Counted from the first letter of the stretch, positions 21,545 through 32,928 are shown. The stretch is DNA of 64,000 bases from Trichomonas vaginalis G3 (GCF_026262505.1 NC_067206.1:39631660-39695659), one strand, 5' to 3'. A program made the numbers and translations. The notes: generated by a model not told the origin, from the sequence alone.

Positions 21545-21946
21545 ATGTATGAAATGAACAACATACTCGACAAGGGTTTGAATGTAAAGCTAACGAATGA
21601 AAATATTGTTGAATTCACTGAGACAGGAGCTGTGTATAAAGATGTAGAACTACTGAACAAAAGAGCAAAGGGAAGAAGCAGGAATATGAACAAAGGGTGG
21701 AAGCCTATAAAAATTTATGTCAATGATGGCTCAGGAGGTTCAAACATAAAGTATGCAGAAAGTTATAGAGTTTATGCTCTCAAAGGTGAAAAGCCTTCAT
21801 TTAAGAACAGTTATTCTAACGCATATCCTCAAAAGCTAACGGATGGGGAAGTGGATGATATGAATGACAGCAAAAATATTAACAGAAATGGCGACAGAGA
21901 TGCATGGAATTTGTTTACCATCAGTCAATTGAAGGTTAAACTTTAA
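21545..21946 (+). CDS. Unknown 133-residue protein of Polinton M1
   Basis: Start taken at the ATG at 21545 (MYEMNNILDKGLNVKL). The sequence is Lys/Asn/Gly-rich with a basic patch (NKRAKGRSRNMNKGW) and a segment GSGGSNIKYAESYRVYAL. It is divergent from the 204-residue gene with a 25-bp gap. By position it may correspond to the M2 gene at 44738-45637, but similarity is too weak to claim. Looks whole. Confidence 0.45.
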   Translation: MYEMNNILDKGLNVKLTNENIVEFTETGAVYKDVELLNKRAKGRSRNMNKGWKPIKIYVNDGSGGSNIKYAESYRVYALKGEKPSFKNSYSNAYPQKLTDGEVDDMNDSKNINRNGDRDAWNLFTISQLKVKL

Positions 21947-22830
21947 AACAATGTTGGTCGTTCCCATGGAATATTTTTGACTTTAATGGTATTAGTCATG
22001 ATATGAATCTCAAGGTATGAACGAGGAGAGATGAGAGACTTATATGCTTCCCAAATTTCTTCAAAAGGTAATGTTATACCTGACTGTTTCCAAATGAGTT
22101 CAATATCATAGCGTGAGAAACCTTGAAAGATAACGAAGTCAGTTATGAGACGTTTTATGTTTAAAGCTAAAAACCTCCATGTTTGCATAAGTATTGCTAC
22201 AGTTAAATGGTAATGTCTGACTTTAGTTATGATGTTAGCTAATGGTGAGTCTGGTTTTGACACTAAACCTTTTCCGGCGAAGTCGTCACAAACGAGCAGA
22301 GTGTTTGAAGGATACTTTTTGAAGGGGTATTTTGAAAGTTTTGATAGAATGTAGTTTGTCAGTCGTTTCATATCGTAAACTCCTGAGTATTGACGTAAGT
22401 GGTGTTTGTCAATAATTCTTTCCATCTCTTCTGAAGTCTTTTGCATTCCTGACTGTATGAACTCTACAATAGCATAATATTTTCTCTTACGTCGAATGTA
22501 ACGTTGAAGAAATTCAATGAGTTCGCTATCTGGAACTTTAACGACAGATGCTTGAACTTTACTCATGAATGTTTTCGCTGTTGAATCCATAGAGTCTGAA
22601 GTTGCTGATATAATGATTTAGTCATAGTAAGAGTCGTTTCCTAAACGCTCTGTTATGAGTATATGACGAATGAGGTTAAATGTCTTACCTGAACCCATCT
22701 TTCCACAATAGAAATACACACCATTTGAACAGAATTCATAATCTTTGCTGAAAGGAAGAATAAGAGAAGAGTTAAGTTTGTCTGTAGTTTCATTCATGTC
22801 TTCATCTACGTCATGTATTAAATGCTTCAT
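21943..22830 (-). pseudogene. FtsK/A32-type packaging ATPase of Polinton M1 (broken)
   Basis: The region encodes a P-loop ATPase of about 290 residues. Walker A is GKMGSGKTFN near residue 45. Walker B is LLVCDDFAG in the second half, followed by HYHLTVAILMQTWRFLA, which carries the sensor Gln. Genome-packaging ATPases of this kind pump DNA into capsids in Polintons, virophages and adenovirus-like elements. It faces the next gene divergently with a 16-bp gap. Broken, about one break. Confidence 0.8.
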
Positions 22831-22846
22831 TTTATCTCCATTAAAA

Positions 22847-23729
22847 ATGCAAGTCAGAAATATTCAGAACATAGCACCGAGTCTAACTGACAAGAGTATA
22901 AAGATATACTATGAACACGTTATGATGAAACCTACCAAAATTCAAGAAAGTCAGTATACTTATGAATATCCAAGACACTGGGGTAGAGTATGTAGGAGGT
23001 GAGAAAGCTATTGAAATAAGACAAGTTAGAAGTATTCCAGCAGGAAGGACAATATTATTGAAGAACTTTAATGTTTTGAGATATAATGATGAAACAAAGA
23101 AGCAAGATAGTTTCCCTGTTGCTGTGTATGTGAACTTAGATACAGGAGATGACATGAAAGTTTTTAACACAAAGCTTCAAACGGTATTGAAAGAACAACT
23201 TATAGCAGAAGGACACCCATTACCTTCAGAAGTTACCATAGTATATAATTTTGAAACAAATGCAATAGATTTTAAAATCGTCTCTGCAAAGAAGTCAGGT
23301 TTTACATTTAATGAAGCAGATGTATATTCGAATGAAAACTTCAAAGCTATTGCATGGTTAGATAATGACGATTGCTTTAAGAAAATATTTAAATTCAGTG
23401 ACTCAAAGATGTCAATAGATGACCTTCGTGGAATGTTACCATCGACGTTTACAGTTGAAGGCTCAGCAGGATTGCTTACAAGATTGTCAATTGGTGGCGT
23501 TTGGTCTCGTGAGAACATTGTTATAAAATCCAGTATAAGTGAATTTGCTGAAGAATCTATATTATGTCTTTCAAACTACATGTATTCGCCACCGAAGCAT
23601 TATAGTATAACAAACTTTGTCAGTAAGTTTAACATAAGACTTGTCGAACCTTCTTCAATGAAAGATGTTGTGCTACCTAAAGATGGAAAGGATGGACTCA
23701 TTATTGAGATGATTTTAATTGCATATTAA
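22847..23729 (+). pseudogene. Unknown strand-rich protein of Polinton M1 (probably broken)
   Basis: About 290 codons, divergent from the ATPase. The main body (IRQVRSIPAGRTILLKNFNV, then KLQTVLKEQLIAEGHPLPSE) is strand-rich and would suit a virion protein. The C-terminus is LPKDGKDGLIIEMILIAY. It may carry one break near its start. No family recognised; by position in the structural block it could be a second minor capsid component. Confidence 0.45.
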
Positions 23730-23954
23730 ATGAGCTTGTTCTTAAAGGTCGTTCATGATGAAATAACAGTTGTAGAAGATGTTAGCAATTGTTCAGATAT
23801 TTTATTGAGAATAGATGAGATAAGAAAGAAGTTAGATAGACCGCAAAGCGGTGAGGGTGAAGCACGTGAGAATGTTTATGTTTCATTGACTTTCTCCAGT
23901 AACGAGAACTTTTATGAGATAATATTGAAGAGAGATGATTTTAATATGGGGTAA
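23730..23954 (+). CDS. 74-residue unknown protein of Polinton M1
   Basis: Its ATG directly follows the stop of the preceding gene (TAAATG), and its own stop is again directly followed by the next ATG. Mixed composition: an N-terminal strand (LFLKVVHDEITVVEDV), a helix (DILLRIDEIRKKLDR) and C-terminal strands. A GC-rich hairpin (23840-23863) lies within it. Looks whole; no family recognised. Confidence 0.5.
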   Translation: MSLFLKVVHDEITVVEDVSNCSDILLRIDEIRKKLDRPQSGEGEARENVYVSLTFSSNENFYEIILKRDDFNMG

Positions 23955-24482
23955 ATGGTAGCTTGGGCAGCTTTAGGCGCAATGGGAACAAAAGCATTAG
24001 CATTTGGAGCAAAAGCACTTGGAGCTTATGACGCAGTAAATAAAATGAGTGGAGGAAGGGTTTCAAAGACATTAGATGCAAATAAAGGAAAGATTGGAGG
24101 CTGGGTTGCAAAGAAGTTAAGATTAAATAAAATAGGGCTCATAAATAAAGCATCCAATTTGGTTGCGACTGAGTCAGAAAATGCTTTAGGAAAGGACGAT
24201 GAGTTTGCAAAACACGCAAAAGACTTTAATGACCAGATGAAAGGTGAAACAATGCATTTAAATAGAGTCGATGGAACTAAAGAAAATGTTTCTTCTCCAC
24301 CAGCGGTTTATCCATACGGACCTTATGGAATGTATGGAAACCCTTATGAACGACCATTTGACCCATTGACTGGTGGAAGTAATTGGTATCATTATGGACG
24401 AAGAAGAAAGACAGTCAAGTTGGAGACAGACGTGAAGAAAGCAACTAAAAAGAAACCAAGGAAGAGAGTTATAAAGCAATGA
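23955..24482 (+). CDS. Gly/Ala-rich amphipathic virion protein candidate, Polinton M1
   Basis: 175 residues, looks whole. The N-terminus is a hydrophobic Gly/Ala helix (AALGAMGTKALAFGAKALG), the middle is basic (KIGGWVAKKLRLNKIG), then a Pro/Tyr/Gly stretch (YPYGPYGMYGNPYE) and a very basic tail (KKATKKKPRKRVIKQ). This resembles membrane-active or core proteins of adenovirus-like viruses and the small amphipathic proteins of M2. Role inferred from composition only. The gene ends inside the right terminal repeat. Confidence 0.5.
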   Translation: MVAWAALGAMGTKALAFGAKALGAYDAVNKMSGGRVSKTLDANKGKIGGWVAKKLRLNKIGLINKASNLVATESENALGKDDEFAKHAKDFNDQMKGETMHLNRVDGTKENVSSPPAVYPYGPYGMYGNPYERPFDPLTGGSNWYHYGRRRKTVKLETDVKKATKKKPRKRVIKQ

Positions 24483-25116
24483 ATTCAAGTGGGTGAAAAC
24501 CGGGTGAAAAAAGAGGTGAGATTTCACTACTTCACCTAAATTTATTTTTGTGCTATGTTTTCATACGCGTGAGGGTGGTGATATCATTTATTTTTTATTT
24601 TATTTTTTTAAAATTATTTTTATTTTATTTTTATGTAAATGACAGAACAAAAGCAACTCATACAAATCAAAACATATAACAAACATACATTTAAACATTT
24701 ATTCTTCCTTCCTGAGCATAACATGTTCTTTCAAATACATCCGAGACCAGTTGACTTTTCATTGACTGTGTATAAAGATAGAAATAGTTATATCATTAAA
24801 CCATACGATGACGAAGGTAAGTTATGTAAATTGTACGTTAAGAAGTTAGAGAAAGTTTATGGCTTCAAGTATGACTACAATAGGGTTAACACTGATGATG
24901 AAGATATTGAGGAAAATTTATGAGAACATTAGTGAAGTTGTTAGTGAGAACGATAGTGAGGTGAAATTGTTGGCGGCTTTGTAAATATTTAAGGTTAAGT
25001 TAGTTTTTGCGTTCATGTTGTAAAATATACGTTAAGAAGTTAGAGAAAGTTTATGGCTTCAAGTATTGGGTAAAGTGGAACGCAGTGCCACCATACCCAA
25101 GACTTGTATACTAACT
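24463..25116 (-). repeat. Right terminal inverted repeat of Polinton M1
   Basis: Inverse counterpart of 3503-4157 with about three differences. It contains the second copy of the 94-codon gene and ends CTAACT next to the AAAAT target duplication. Confidence 0.95.
24639..24923 (+). CDS. Unknown 94-residue protein within the right terminal repeat
   Basis: Identical in protein sequence to the copy at 3696-3980 and likewise transcribed toward the element's end. The upstream T-rich run and the start context TAAATG match other genes of the element. Function unknown. Confidence 0.6.
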   Translation: MTEQKQLIQIKTYNKHTFKHLFFLPEHNMFFQIHPRPVDFSLTVYKDRNSYIIKPYDDEGKLCKLYVKKLEKVYGFKYDYNRVNTDDEDIEENL

Positions 25117-25737
25117 AAAATAGAGAGACCTTTCTGGGGTCTGAATGCAAGCCTAAGTATGTGGCTTTGGTCATGTTTTGCCGAAGAAAATATTGACAAA
25201 CGTACGAAAATGTGGGAGAATTGTGTCTACCATTACGTAGGCAATCATTCTTTTTGCGAACCGCACAATTACAAATGCTTTGAATGGCAAAAAGGTGTCA
25301 ATTCGATCCAACTTCAATTCATGCTCTATGACTGGGTTCACAAATGGACACCCATAGTTTCCAAAGTTTCTTCCATTGGATCTACCTGCATGAATGAAGC
25401 GTTTAACTCCAAAATTGCATGCTATTTGGACAAATCAAGAGCCTGGAAGAACATTAACATTAGAGTTAACGTTGCAATCTTAGAAAGGAATGATCCAGAG
25501 CATTTTCTCGGAGATATACAAAAAGCATTACATCTTCCCCCACTTCCAGAAGATTGTGTCAAATCATTTGAAGATAATTGTTACTCTAAAATGATATTGA
25601 AACAAAAAACTGTTACAAAAGGTTCTAAAAAACAGAACAAATACAAAAAATCCATTCAGAGTGTACCAGGAGGAGATTATCAAGTTTTCAAGTCCGAATG
25701 GGAATCAGAAGACGAAGACATTGATGACTTTGATTAA
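25117..25737 (+). pseudogene. Kolobok-type transposase, 3' half (about 206 residues)
   Basis: C-terminal half of the transposase begun at 2826, open from the Polinton junction to the stop at 25735-25737. It has a Trp/His/Cys-rich block (NHSFCEPHNYKCFEW) of the kind found near the C-terminus of Kolobok-like transposases, then the helical segment MNEAFNSKIACYLDKSRAWK, a basic stretch and an acidic tail (EDEDIDDFD). Confidence 0.7.
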
Positions 25738-26024
25738 CGAAAATTACATTTTATTTATTGTTTTTGTTTTTAATTAAATTATTATTATGCTCATTTTCTT
25801 ATTTTGATTTTTTCTCATTATGATATAAATAATTTATTAATGCATTTATCCAATAATTATGCTATGATATTTTTATGCCTTATTTCATTTCTCTTATATT
25901 TGATAATCTGGTAAAATATAGTTCAGACTATAATCATTTTAGATTATTGATATATTTATATAGGTTAGAATAAAATTAGTTTCATTTTCTACTTTTATTT
26001 TGAATTAATAATTTATAATATCAA

Positions 26025-26123
26025 ATATTATGGCGTAACCTCTCTTTTAAAATATAGATATATATAGGCCTATAGAGTTTATTGGCACTCTCAAAACTCT
26101 AGAATTTTGAGTTTACTATACCC
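26025..26123 (-). repeat. Right terminal inverted repeat of the Kolobok element
   Basis: Ends ACTATACCC followed by the TTAA duplication at 26124-26127, and carries the inverse of the subterminal block seen at the left end (TTATGGCGTAACCTCTC). Positions 25738-26024 are the 3' untranslated part and show no other feature. Confidence 0.75.
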
Positions 26124-26147
26124 TTAAGATACTTTTTCGCCCAAAAA

Positions 26148-29100
26148 ATTGTAATTTGACTATTTCAATATCATAAACACATTTCTATTGTTATAAAAGT
26201 CTTAAGTGCTTGTGATCAGACAAATCTGTTTTTCAATAAGACATCTTAGAAAAAAAAATTGTAATTTGACTATTTCAATATCATAAACACATTTCTATTG
26301 TTATAAAAGTCTTAAGTGCTTGTGATCAGACAAATCTGTTTTTCAATAAGACATCTTAGAAAAAAAAATTGTAATTTGACTATTTCAATATCATAAACAC
26401 ATTTCTATTGTTATAAAAGTCTTAAGTGCTTGTGATCAGACAAATCTGTTTTTCAATAAGACATCTTAGAAAAAAAAATTGTAATTTGACTATTTCAATA
26501 TCATAAACACATTTCTATTGTTATAAAAGTCTTAAGTGCTTGTGATCAGACAAATCTGTTTTTCAATAAGACATCTTAGAAAAAAAATTGTAATTTGACT
26601 ATTTCAATATCATAAACACATTTCTATTGTTATAAAAGTCTTAAGTGCTTGTGATCAGACAAATCTGTTTTTCAATAAGACATCTTAGAAAAAAAAATTG
26701 TAATTTGACTATTTCAATATCATAAACACATTTCTATTGTTATAAAAGTCTTAAGTGCTTGTGATCAGACAAATCTGTTTTTCAATAAGACATCTTAGAA
26801 AAAAAAATTGTAATTTGACTATTTCAATATCATAAACACATTTCTATTGTTATAAAAGTCTTAAGTGCTTGTGATCAGACAAATCTGTTTTTCAATAAGA
26901 CATCTTAGAAAAAAAAATTGTAATTTGACTATTTCAATATCATAAACACATTTCTATTGTTATAAAAGTCTTAAGTGCTTGTGATCAGACAAATCTGTTT
27001 TTCAATAAGACATCTTAGAAAAAAAAATTGTAATTTGACTATTTCAATATCATAAACACATTTCTATTGTTATAAAAGTCTTAAGTGCTTGTGATCAGAC
27101 AAATCTGTTTTTCAATAAGACATCTTAGAAAAAAAATTGTAATTTGACTATTTCAATATCATAAACACATTTCTATTGTTATAAAAGTCTTAAGTGCTTG
27201 TGATCAGACAAATCTGTTTTTCAATAAGACATCTTAGAAAAAAAAATTGTAATTTGACTATTTCAATATCATAAACACATTTCTATTGTTATAAAAGTCT
27301 TAAGTGCTTGTGATCAGACAAATCTGTTTTTCAATAAGACATCTTAGAAAAAAAAATTGTAATTTGACTATTTCAATATCATAAACACATTTCTATTGTT
27401 ATAAAAGTCTTAAGTGCTTGTGATCAGACAAATCTGTTTTTCAATAAGACATCTTAGAAAAAAAAATTGTAATTTGACTATTTCAATATCATAAACACAT
27501 TTCTATTGTTATAAAAGTCTTAAGTGCTTGTGATCAGACAAATCTGTTTTTCAATAAGACATCTTAGAAAAAAAAATTGTAATTTGACTATTTCAATATC
27601 ATAAACACATTTCTATTGTTATAAAAGTCTTAAGTGCTTGTGATCAGACAAATCTGTTTTTCAATAAGACATCTTAGAAAAAAAATTGTAATTTGACTAT
27701 TTCAATATCATAAACACATTTCTATTGTTATAAAAGTCTTAAGTGCTTGTGATCAGACAAATCTGTTTTTCAATAAGACATCTTAGAAAAAAAAATTGTA
27801 ATTTGACTATTTCAATATCATAAACACATTTCTATTGTTATAAAAGTCTTAAGTGCTTGTGATCAGACAAATCTGTTTTTCAATAAGACATCTTAGAAAA
27901 AAAAATTGTAATTTGACTATTTCAATATCATAAACACATTTCTATTGTTATAAAAGTCTTAAGTGCTTGTGATCAGACAAATCTGTTTTTCAATAAGACA
28001 TCTTAGAAAAAAAAATTGTAATTTGACTATTTCAATATCATAAACACATTTCTATTGTTATAAAAGTCTTAAGTGCTTGTGATCAGACAAATCTGTTTTT
28101 CAATAAGACATCTTAGAAAAAAAAATTGTAATTTGACTATTTCAATATCATAAACACATTTCTATTGTTATAAAAGTCTTAAGTGCTTGTGATCAGACAA
28201 ATCTGTTTTTCAATAAGACATCTTAGAAAAAAAAATTGTAATTTGACTATTTCAATATCATAAACACATTTCTATTGTTATAAAAGTCTTAAGTGCTTGT
28301 GATCAGACAAATCTGTTTTTCAATAAGACATCTTAGAAAAAAAAATTGTAATTTGACTATTTCAATATCATAAACACATTTCTATTGTTATAAAAGTCTT
28401 AAGTGCTTGTGATCAGACAAATCTGTTTTTCAATAAGACATCTTAGAAAAAAAAATTGTAATTTGACTATTTCAATATCATAAACACATTTCTATTGTTA
28501 TAAAAGTCTTAAGTGCTTGTGATCAGACAAATCTGTTTTTCAATAAGACATCTTAGAAAAAAAAATTGTAATTTGACTATTTCAATATCATAAACACATT
28601 TCTATTGTTATAAAAGTCTTAAGTGCTTGTGATCAGACAAATCTGTTTTTCAATAAGACATCTTAGAAAAAAAAATTGTAATTTGACTATTTCAATATCA
28701 TAAACACATTTCTATTGTTATAAAAGTCTTAAGTGCTTGTGATCAGACAAATCTGTTTTTCAATAAGACATCTTAGAAAAAAAATTGTAATTTGACTATT
28801 TCAATATCATAAACACATTTCTATTGTTATAAAAGTCTTAAGTGCTTGTGATCAGACAAATCTGTTTTTCAATAAGACATCTTAGAAAAAAAAATTGTAA
28901 TTTGACTATTTCAATATCATAAACACATTTCTATTGTTATAAAAGTCTTAAGTGCTTGTGATCAGACAAATCTGTTTTTCAATAAGACATCTTAGAAAAA
29001 AAAATTGTAATTTGACTATTTCAATATCATAAACACATTTCTATTGTTATAAAAGTCTTAAGTGCTTGTGATCAGACAAATCTGTTTTTCAATAAGACAT

Positions 29101-29864
29101 CTTAGAAAAAAAATTGTAATTTGACTATTTCAATATCATAAACACATTTCTATTGTTATAAAAGTCTTAAGTGCTTGTGATCAGACAAATCTGTTTTTCA
29201 ATAAGACATCTTAGAAAAAAAATTGTAATTTGACTATTTCAATATCATAAACACATTTCTATTGTTATAAAAGTCTTAAGTGCTTGTGATCAGACAAATC
29301 TGTTTTTCAATAAGACATCTTAGAAAAAAAAATTGTAATTTGACTATTTCAATATCATAAACACATTTCTATTGTTATAAAAGTCTTAAGTGCTTGTGAT
29401 CAGACAAATCTGTTTTTCAATAAGACATCTTAGAAAAAAAATTGTAATTTGACTATTTCAATATCATAAACACATTTCTATTGTTATAAAAGTCTTAAGT
29501 GCTTGTGATCAGACAAATCTGTTTTTCAATAAGACATCTTAGAAAAAAAATTGTAATTTGACTATTTCAATATCATAAACACATTTCTATTGTTATAAAA
29601 GTCTTAAGTGCTTGTGATCAGACAAATCTGTTTTTCAATAAGACATCTTAGAAAAAAAAATTGTAATTTGACTATTTCAATATCATAAACACATTTCTAT
29701 TGTTATAAAAGTCTTAAGTGCTTGTGATCAGACAAATCTGTTTTTCAATAGACATCTTAGAAAAAAAATTGTAATTTGACTATTTCAATATCATAAACAC
29801 ATTTCTATTGTTATAAAAGTCTTAAGTGCTTGTGATCAGACAAATCTGTTTTTCAATAAGACAT
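26148..29864. repeat. Satellite array, about 34 copies of a 110-bp unit
   Basis: Head-to-tail copies of a unit beginning ATTGTAATTTGACTATTTCA and ending in an A-run, with period 110 bp (109 when the A-run is one shorter). Copies are essentially identical; almost all variation is in A-run length, plus one single-base loss near 29750. The array starts 20 bp past the Kolobok TTAA duplication. Part of the unit recurs inverted at window positions 1-29. Confidence 0.97.
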
Positions 29865-32214
29865 TCTGATTCAAAACTTTAAATTATATCTCTACCTTAT
29901 ATCAATATCTCTTTTACATATAATATTAAAGCAAACACTGCCTTCCCTACTTAATTTAACTATTTTATTTTCAATTAATTTCATATTCTTTTATCTTTCA
30001 CCTTTCTCAATATTTCTAAACGCAACTTCACAGTACATTACATTTAACCACCACTTTCTTTTTATCATAAATTTATTTTTTTATTCTTTATCTTTTTTAT
30101 TTCTTTATTATTTTCTTCTTCATCTAATATCTTATTTCATCTTTCACCATCTTTTTAATATTACCTATTGTTAACTCTTTATAATAATCTCATTCTGCAA
30201 TTTTCATAAATACATTTTCATATAAAATCTTCTCAATTCATTTCAAACACATTCAAAAATAAAATTTTGAAATATTAATATACTATATAAAACCAATATT
30301 TTATAATTCATTATTTTTTTGAATACTTCTCAATTTTTTCTTATTCAATTTTTACTAAATAATTTCTCATTTTCTTTTTATTCTTATTCATTCTACATGC
30401 TGTTACTAGTTTACATATCATTAGCCGAAAAAATAATCATATAACAATCTTATCACATGTTAAATTTTTGATACATATGATTATTTTGAAATTTAAGAAA
30501 TCGATTTCAAACATTCTAATAATGTCATAATGCAATCAGACAAATCCCAATTATTATAAACACTATAACATCGATTTTGACTTTAATTTTGAAATCGATA
30601 AAATATCTAGAAGATAAAAACTCATATATTTTGAGTGTAAACCTATTCAATTGTATTTTACTAAAGGATATAGATTCATTCACGAACTTAAATAAGTGTT
30701 CACTACATTAAATTCTCATTATTTAAAATCTGATTATTTGGCTTGTTCTTTAAAATCAAGTTTAAAGCCTACCATAGTGTGACAGGTACATTGCTAGAGA
30801 CTATACTACAAGTTGGACAATTTTAATTATAAATTAAAATAATAATTTGCATTCGCATTACACATCCTAAGTCCAAATCAAACCTGACCGATATGTAATG
30901 ATAGCTAATAATATATACTTCAATGCTATATAAATGAATACCCTTAGAAACAAATATAAAGAAAGATATGAATTTTTTAAATTTTCACTTCACCTAAAAT
31001 CATTCCGATCCGTAAAGTATTGAAATCTATCCCGATTAATCGGGATAAAATTGAATGAGTTGATCCCAATTTCCCGATCAATCCCGATGCCAAAAGATCA
31101 GTCAATTTTAACGTGCTTTATTTTTTCTTTTTTATAATAATACATATTATTATATAATTAACATATTCATAATGTTTCACCCTTTCAAAAATATAATCCT
31201 CCTCCTCTCAAATAAACGTACATACGGGTGGCCTCTTTTTTCAAAAAATTAAAATTTGAAATTTTTGGCTCAAATATTAGAGATTTTTTCAACCTTCAAC
31301 GATATATGTTGTCTATATCAGACCTCCTTTCTTTTTGATACTTAACATTGTTCCTAAATCTTAGCCGTTAAGGCTGTTCTGAAAATATTTTTTTTTTCGA
31401 AAAAATTCGAAAAAAATTCTTAAAATTCAAAAATCCTTTAATTCCTAAGGATTTTGGAAAAAAGTTTTTACATGAACATGTGTATATTATATGAAGTATA
31501 TTGATAAGGTAAAAATCAAATTTTATTGCATATTCATCGAGAAAATAAACTAACGAATCCCTCAAAATTGAGAGAGTAATCCTCCTCCTCTCAAATAAAC
31601 GTACATACAGGTGCACCCTTCATATCGAATATGAACTGACTAGATATCAAAAAGTCTATGTCTTCCAAAAAGATCTCTGATATACTTCATTTCTTATTTT
31701 TTGTATTTTCTGAAAACAACAGTATTTTGAAAATGAGCTAATGTATACAAATAAATTAAAAAGTGATTGAAAATTGTATTGACATCAGATTTATAAAAAG
31801 GTAGAAAAATTAATTAAGTATAAAAAATGTTTAAATTATATTCAAGTTGGAGCGATAACTCCGTTGGCAATGACAATTTTATTGCGATAGAGTTAAATGC
31901 ATCTATTTATGATTGTGTATAAAATTGAATATTCTGTGTGTTAGTTTGTTTTGAAAAACCAAGGCGGCTCGGATAAAAAGTATCATCCTAATCAGAACAG
32001 ATCCTAAATTATCTTCAGCGCCAAGTTTAATACATACTTAATTGACAAATTAGATCTTGACCAGATCAAAAATGACATGACCATGAAAAACCGCCATTGT
32101 GGAGTTATAAAAATATGTTATTTTTCTGCTTTGAATAAACTACTTTGATTATTGCTATCAAAAATTTATATGAAATGTTTAACAAATTTTATAAAAATAA
32201 TAAATATAAAAAGA
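29865..32214. other. AT-rich intergenic stretch without recognisable genes
   Basis: About 2.35 kb without a convincing coding frame. It holds a perfect 20-bp palindrome at 31028-31047, further inverted CCCGAT words nearby (31070-31090), and a ~33-bp direct repeat (31194-31228 and 31579-31613, core TCCTCCTCCTCTCAAATAAA) spaced 385 bp apart. I see no RNA gene. Confidence 0.6.
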
Positions 32215-32928
32215 TTATAATACAAACAATCGATTTTTTTCCTCGCAGTTTTCAAATGGATCTATAACACCTTTGGCAGCGTCTTGAATTAGATCAGCAA
32301 CAAATTTTTTAACACACATAAGATTATCCGGACTAAGAATATCATACTGAATTGAGATAATTTCATTCATTATAACGGCTTCTGGCTGCAGTTTATGAAT
32401 AAATGCTGCTATTTTTATAAATAAATTTCTACTCCGTAGCATCCTAATACATCTTTGCAATTGTAAATCATTTATGTCAGATATTAATTCTAAACTGTAG
32501 AACTTTGAATATGGCTCTAATTTATCATTAATAATTGATATTTTTTCGGCAGAATTATTTTTTGTCCAGTCAGATAGATTCTTTTTAATAGCCTTGATTT
32601 CAGATATGATTTCAGAGTCTTCGATTGAGTTTCTACGCAATGAAAACTCAAATTCTTGCCATAATTTATTAATTATATTTCGTTTGAGTTCATCTTGCTT
32701 AAAAATATCTGCATATACGGAAAAAGTATTCCTCATTTCGTTAATCCATTCATGAGCATCATGATAAATTTTTTTTTCGAGCCTACCATAGATTTGATCG
32801 AATGAATATGGATGATTAACTTCGTCAGCAGCTAATTTTGAATCTATGTTTTCGAATACATTCCATATTGGCTGCTGCTGGAGCTCGTCCATGATTTGTA
32901 GTGAGCTCCTTATCTGATTTTCATTCAT
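32215..32928 (-). CDS. Divergent bromodomain-like protein
   Basis: 237 residues. The N-terminal ~95 residues have bromodomain layout: a first helix (QIMDELQQQPIWNVFENI), a loop region, HPYSFDQIYGRLEKKIYH in place of the usual PDY...IKxPMDLxTIKxKL segment, and HEWINEMRNTFSVYADIF in place of the aspartate helix and xNxxxYN. The rest is helical without a known domain. If correct it would read acetylated histones or be a degenerate relative. Start is the ATG at 32928, preceded by TTTGACAA. Host gene, intron-less. Assignment is tentative. Confidence 0.45.
   Translation of the reverse strand: MNENQIRSSLQIMDELQQQPIWNVFENIDSKLAADEVNHPYSFDQIYGRLEKKIYHDAHEWINEMRNTFSVYADIFKQDELKRNIINKLWQEFEFSLRRNSIEDSEIISEIKAIKKNLSDWTKNNSAEKISIINDKLEPYSKFYSLELISDINDLQLQRCIRMLRSRNLFIKIAAFIHKLQPEAVIMNEIISIQYDILSPDNLMCVKKFVADLIQDAAKGVIDPFENCEEKNRLFVL

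Larger units (their letters stand above)
3503..25116. mobile_element. Maverick/Polinton M1 (fossil, nested in the Kolobok transposase)
   Basis: A 21.6-kb virus-like DNA element with ~655-bp terminal inverted repeats that begin AGTTAGTATAC and differ at only about three positions. It is flanked by AAAAT (3498-3502 and 25117-25121), matching the 5-6 bp duplications known for Mavericks. It holds family-B DNA polymerase, integrase, capsid protein, packaging ATPase, minor-capsid candidate, fibre, KilA-N genes and several small genes. Many genes are broken, perhaps a dozen or more breaks in all, while some look whole. Near-identical repeats suggest recent insertion or gene conversion between the ends. 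Confidence 0.95.
1504..26123 (+). mobile_element. Kolobok-type DNA transposon, interrupted by a Polinton
   Basis: The ends read GGGTATAGT and ACTATACCC, and each is flanked by TTAA (1500-1503 and 26124-26127). A TTAA target duplication together with this transposase type fits the Kolobok superfamily; piggyBac also uses TTAA, but the protein does not look like piggyBac. Without the 21.6-kb Polinton inside it the element is about 3.0 kb with one transposase gene of about 430 codons, a usual size. The family name is inferred from target site, termini and protein pattern. Confidence 0.75.

Noticed and set aside
1504-26123. piggyBac assignment of the outer transposon from its TTAA sites
   Set aside because: The transposase pattern (DARW, GASNNMESAGT, late Cys/His block) is unlike piggyBac and closer to Kolobok/Mutator-like proteins.
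26148-29864. CRISPR-like array
   Set aside because: There are no unique spacers; the whole 110-bp unit repeats, so it is satellite DNA.
31368-31616. 82-codon minus-strand open frame
   Set aside because: AT-rich low-complexity translation in a gene-poor stretch, with no motif and partly in a direct repeat.
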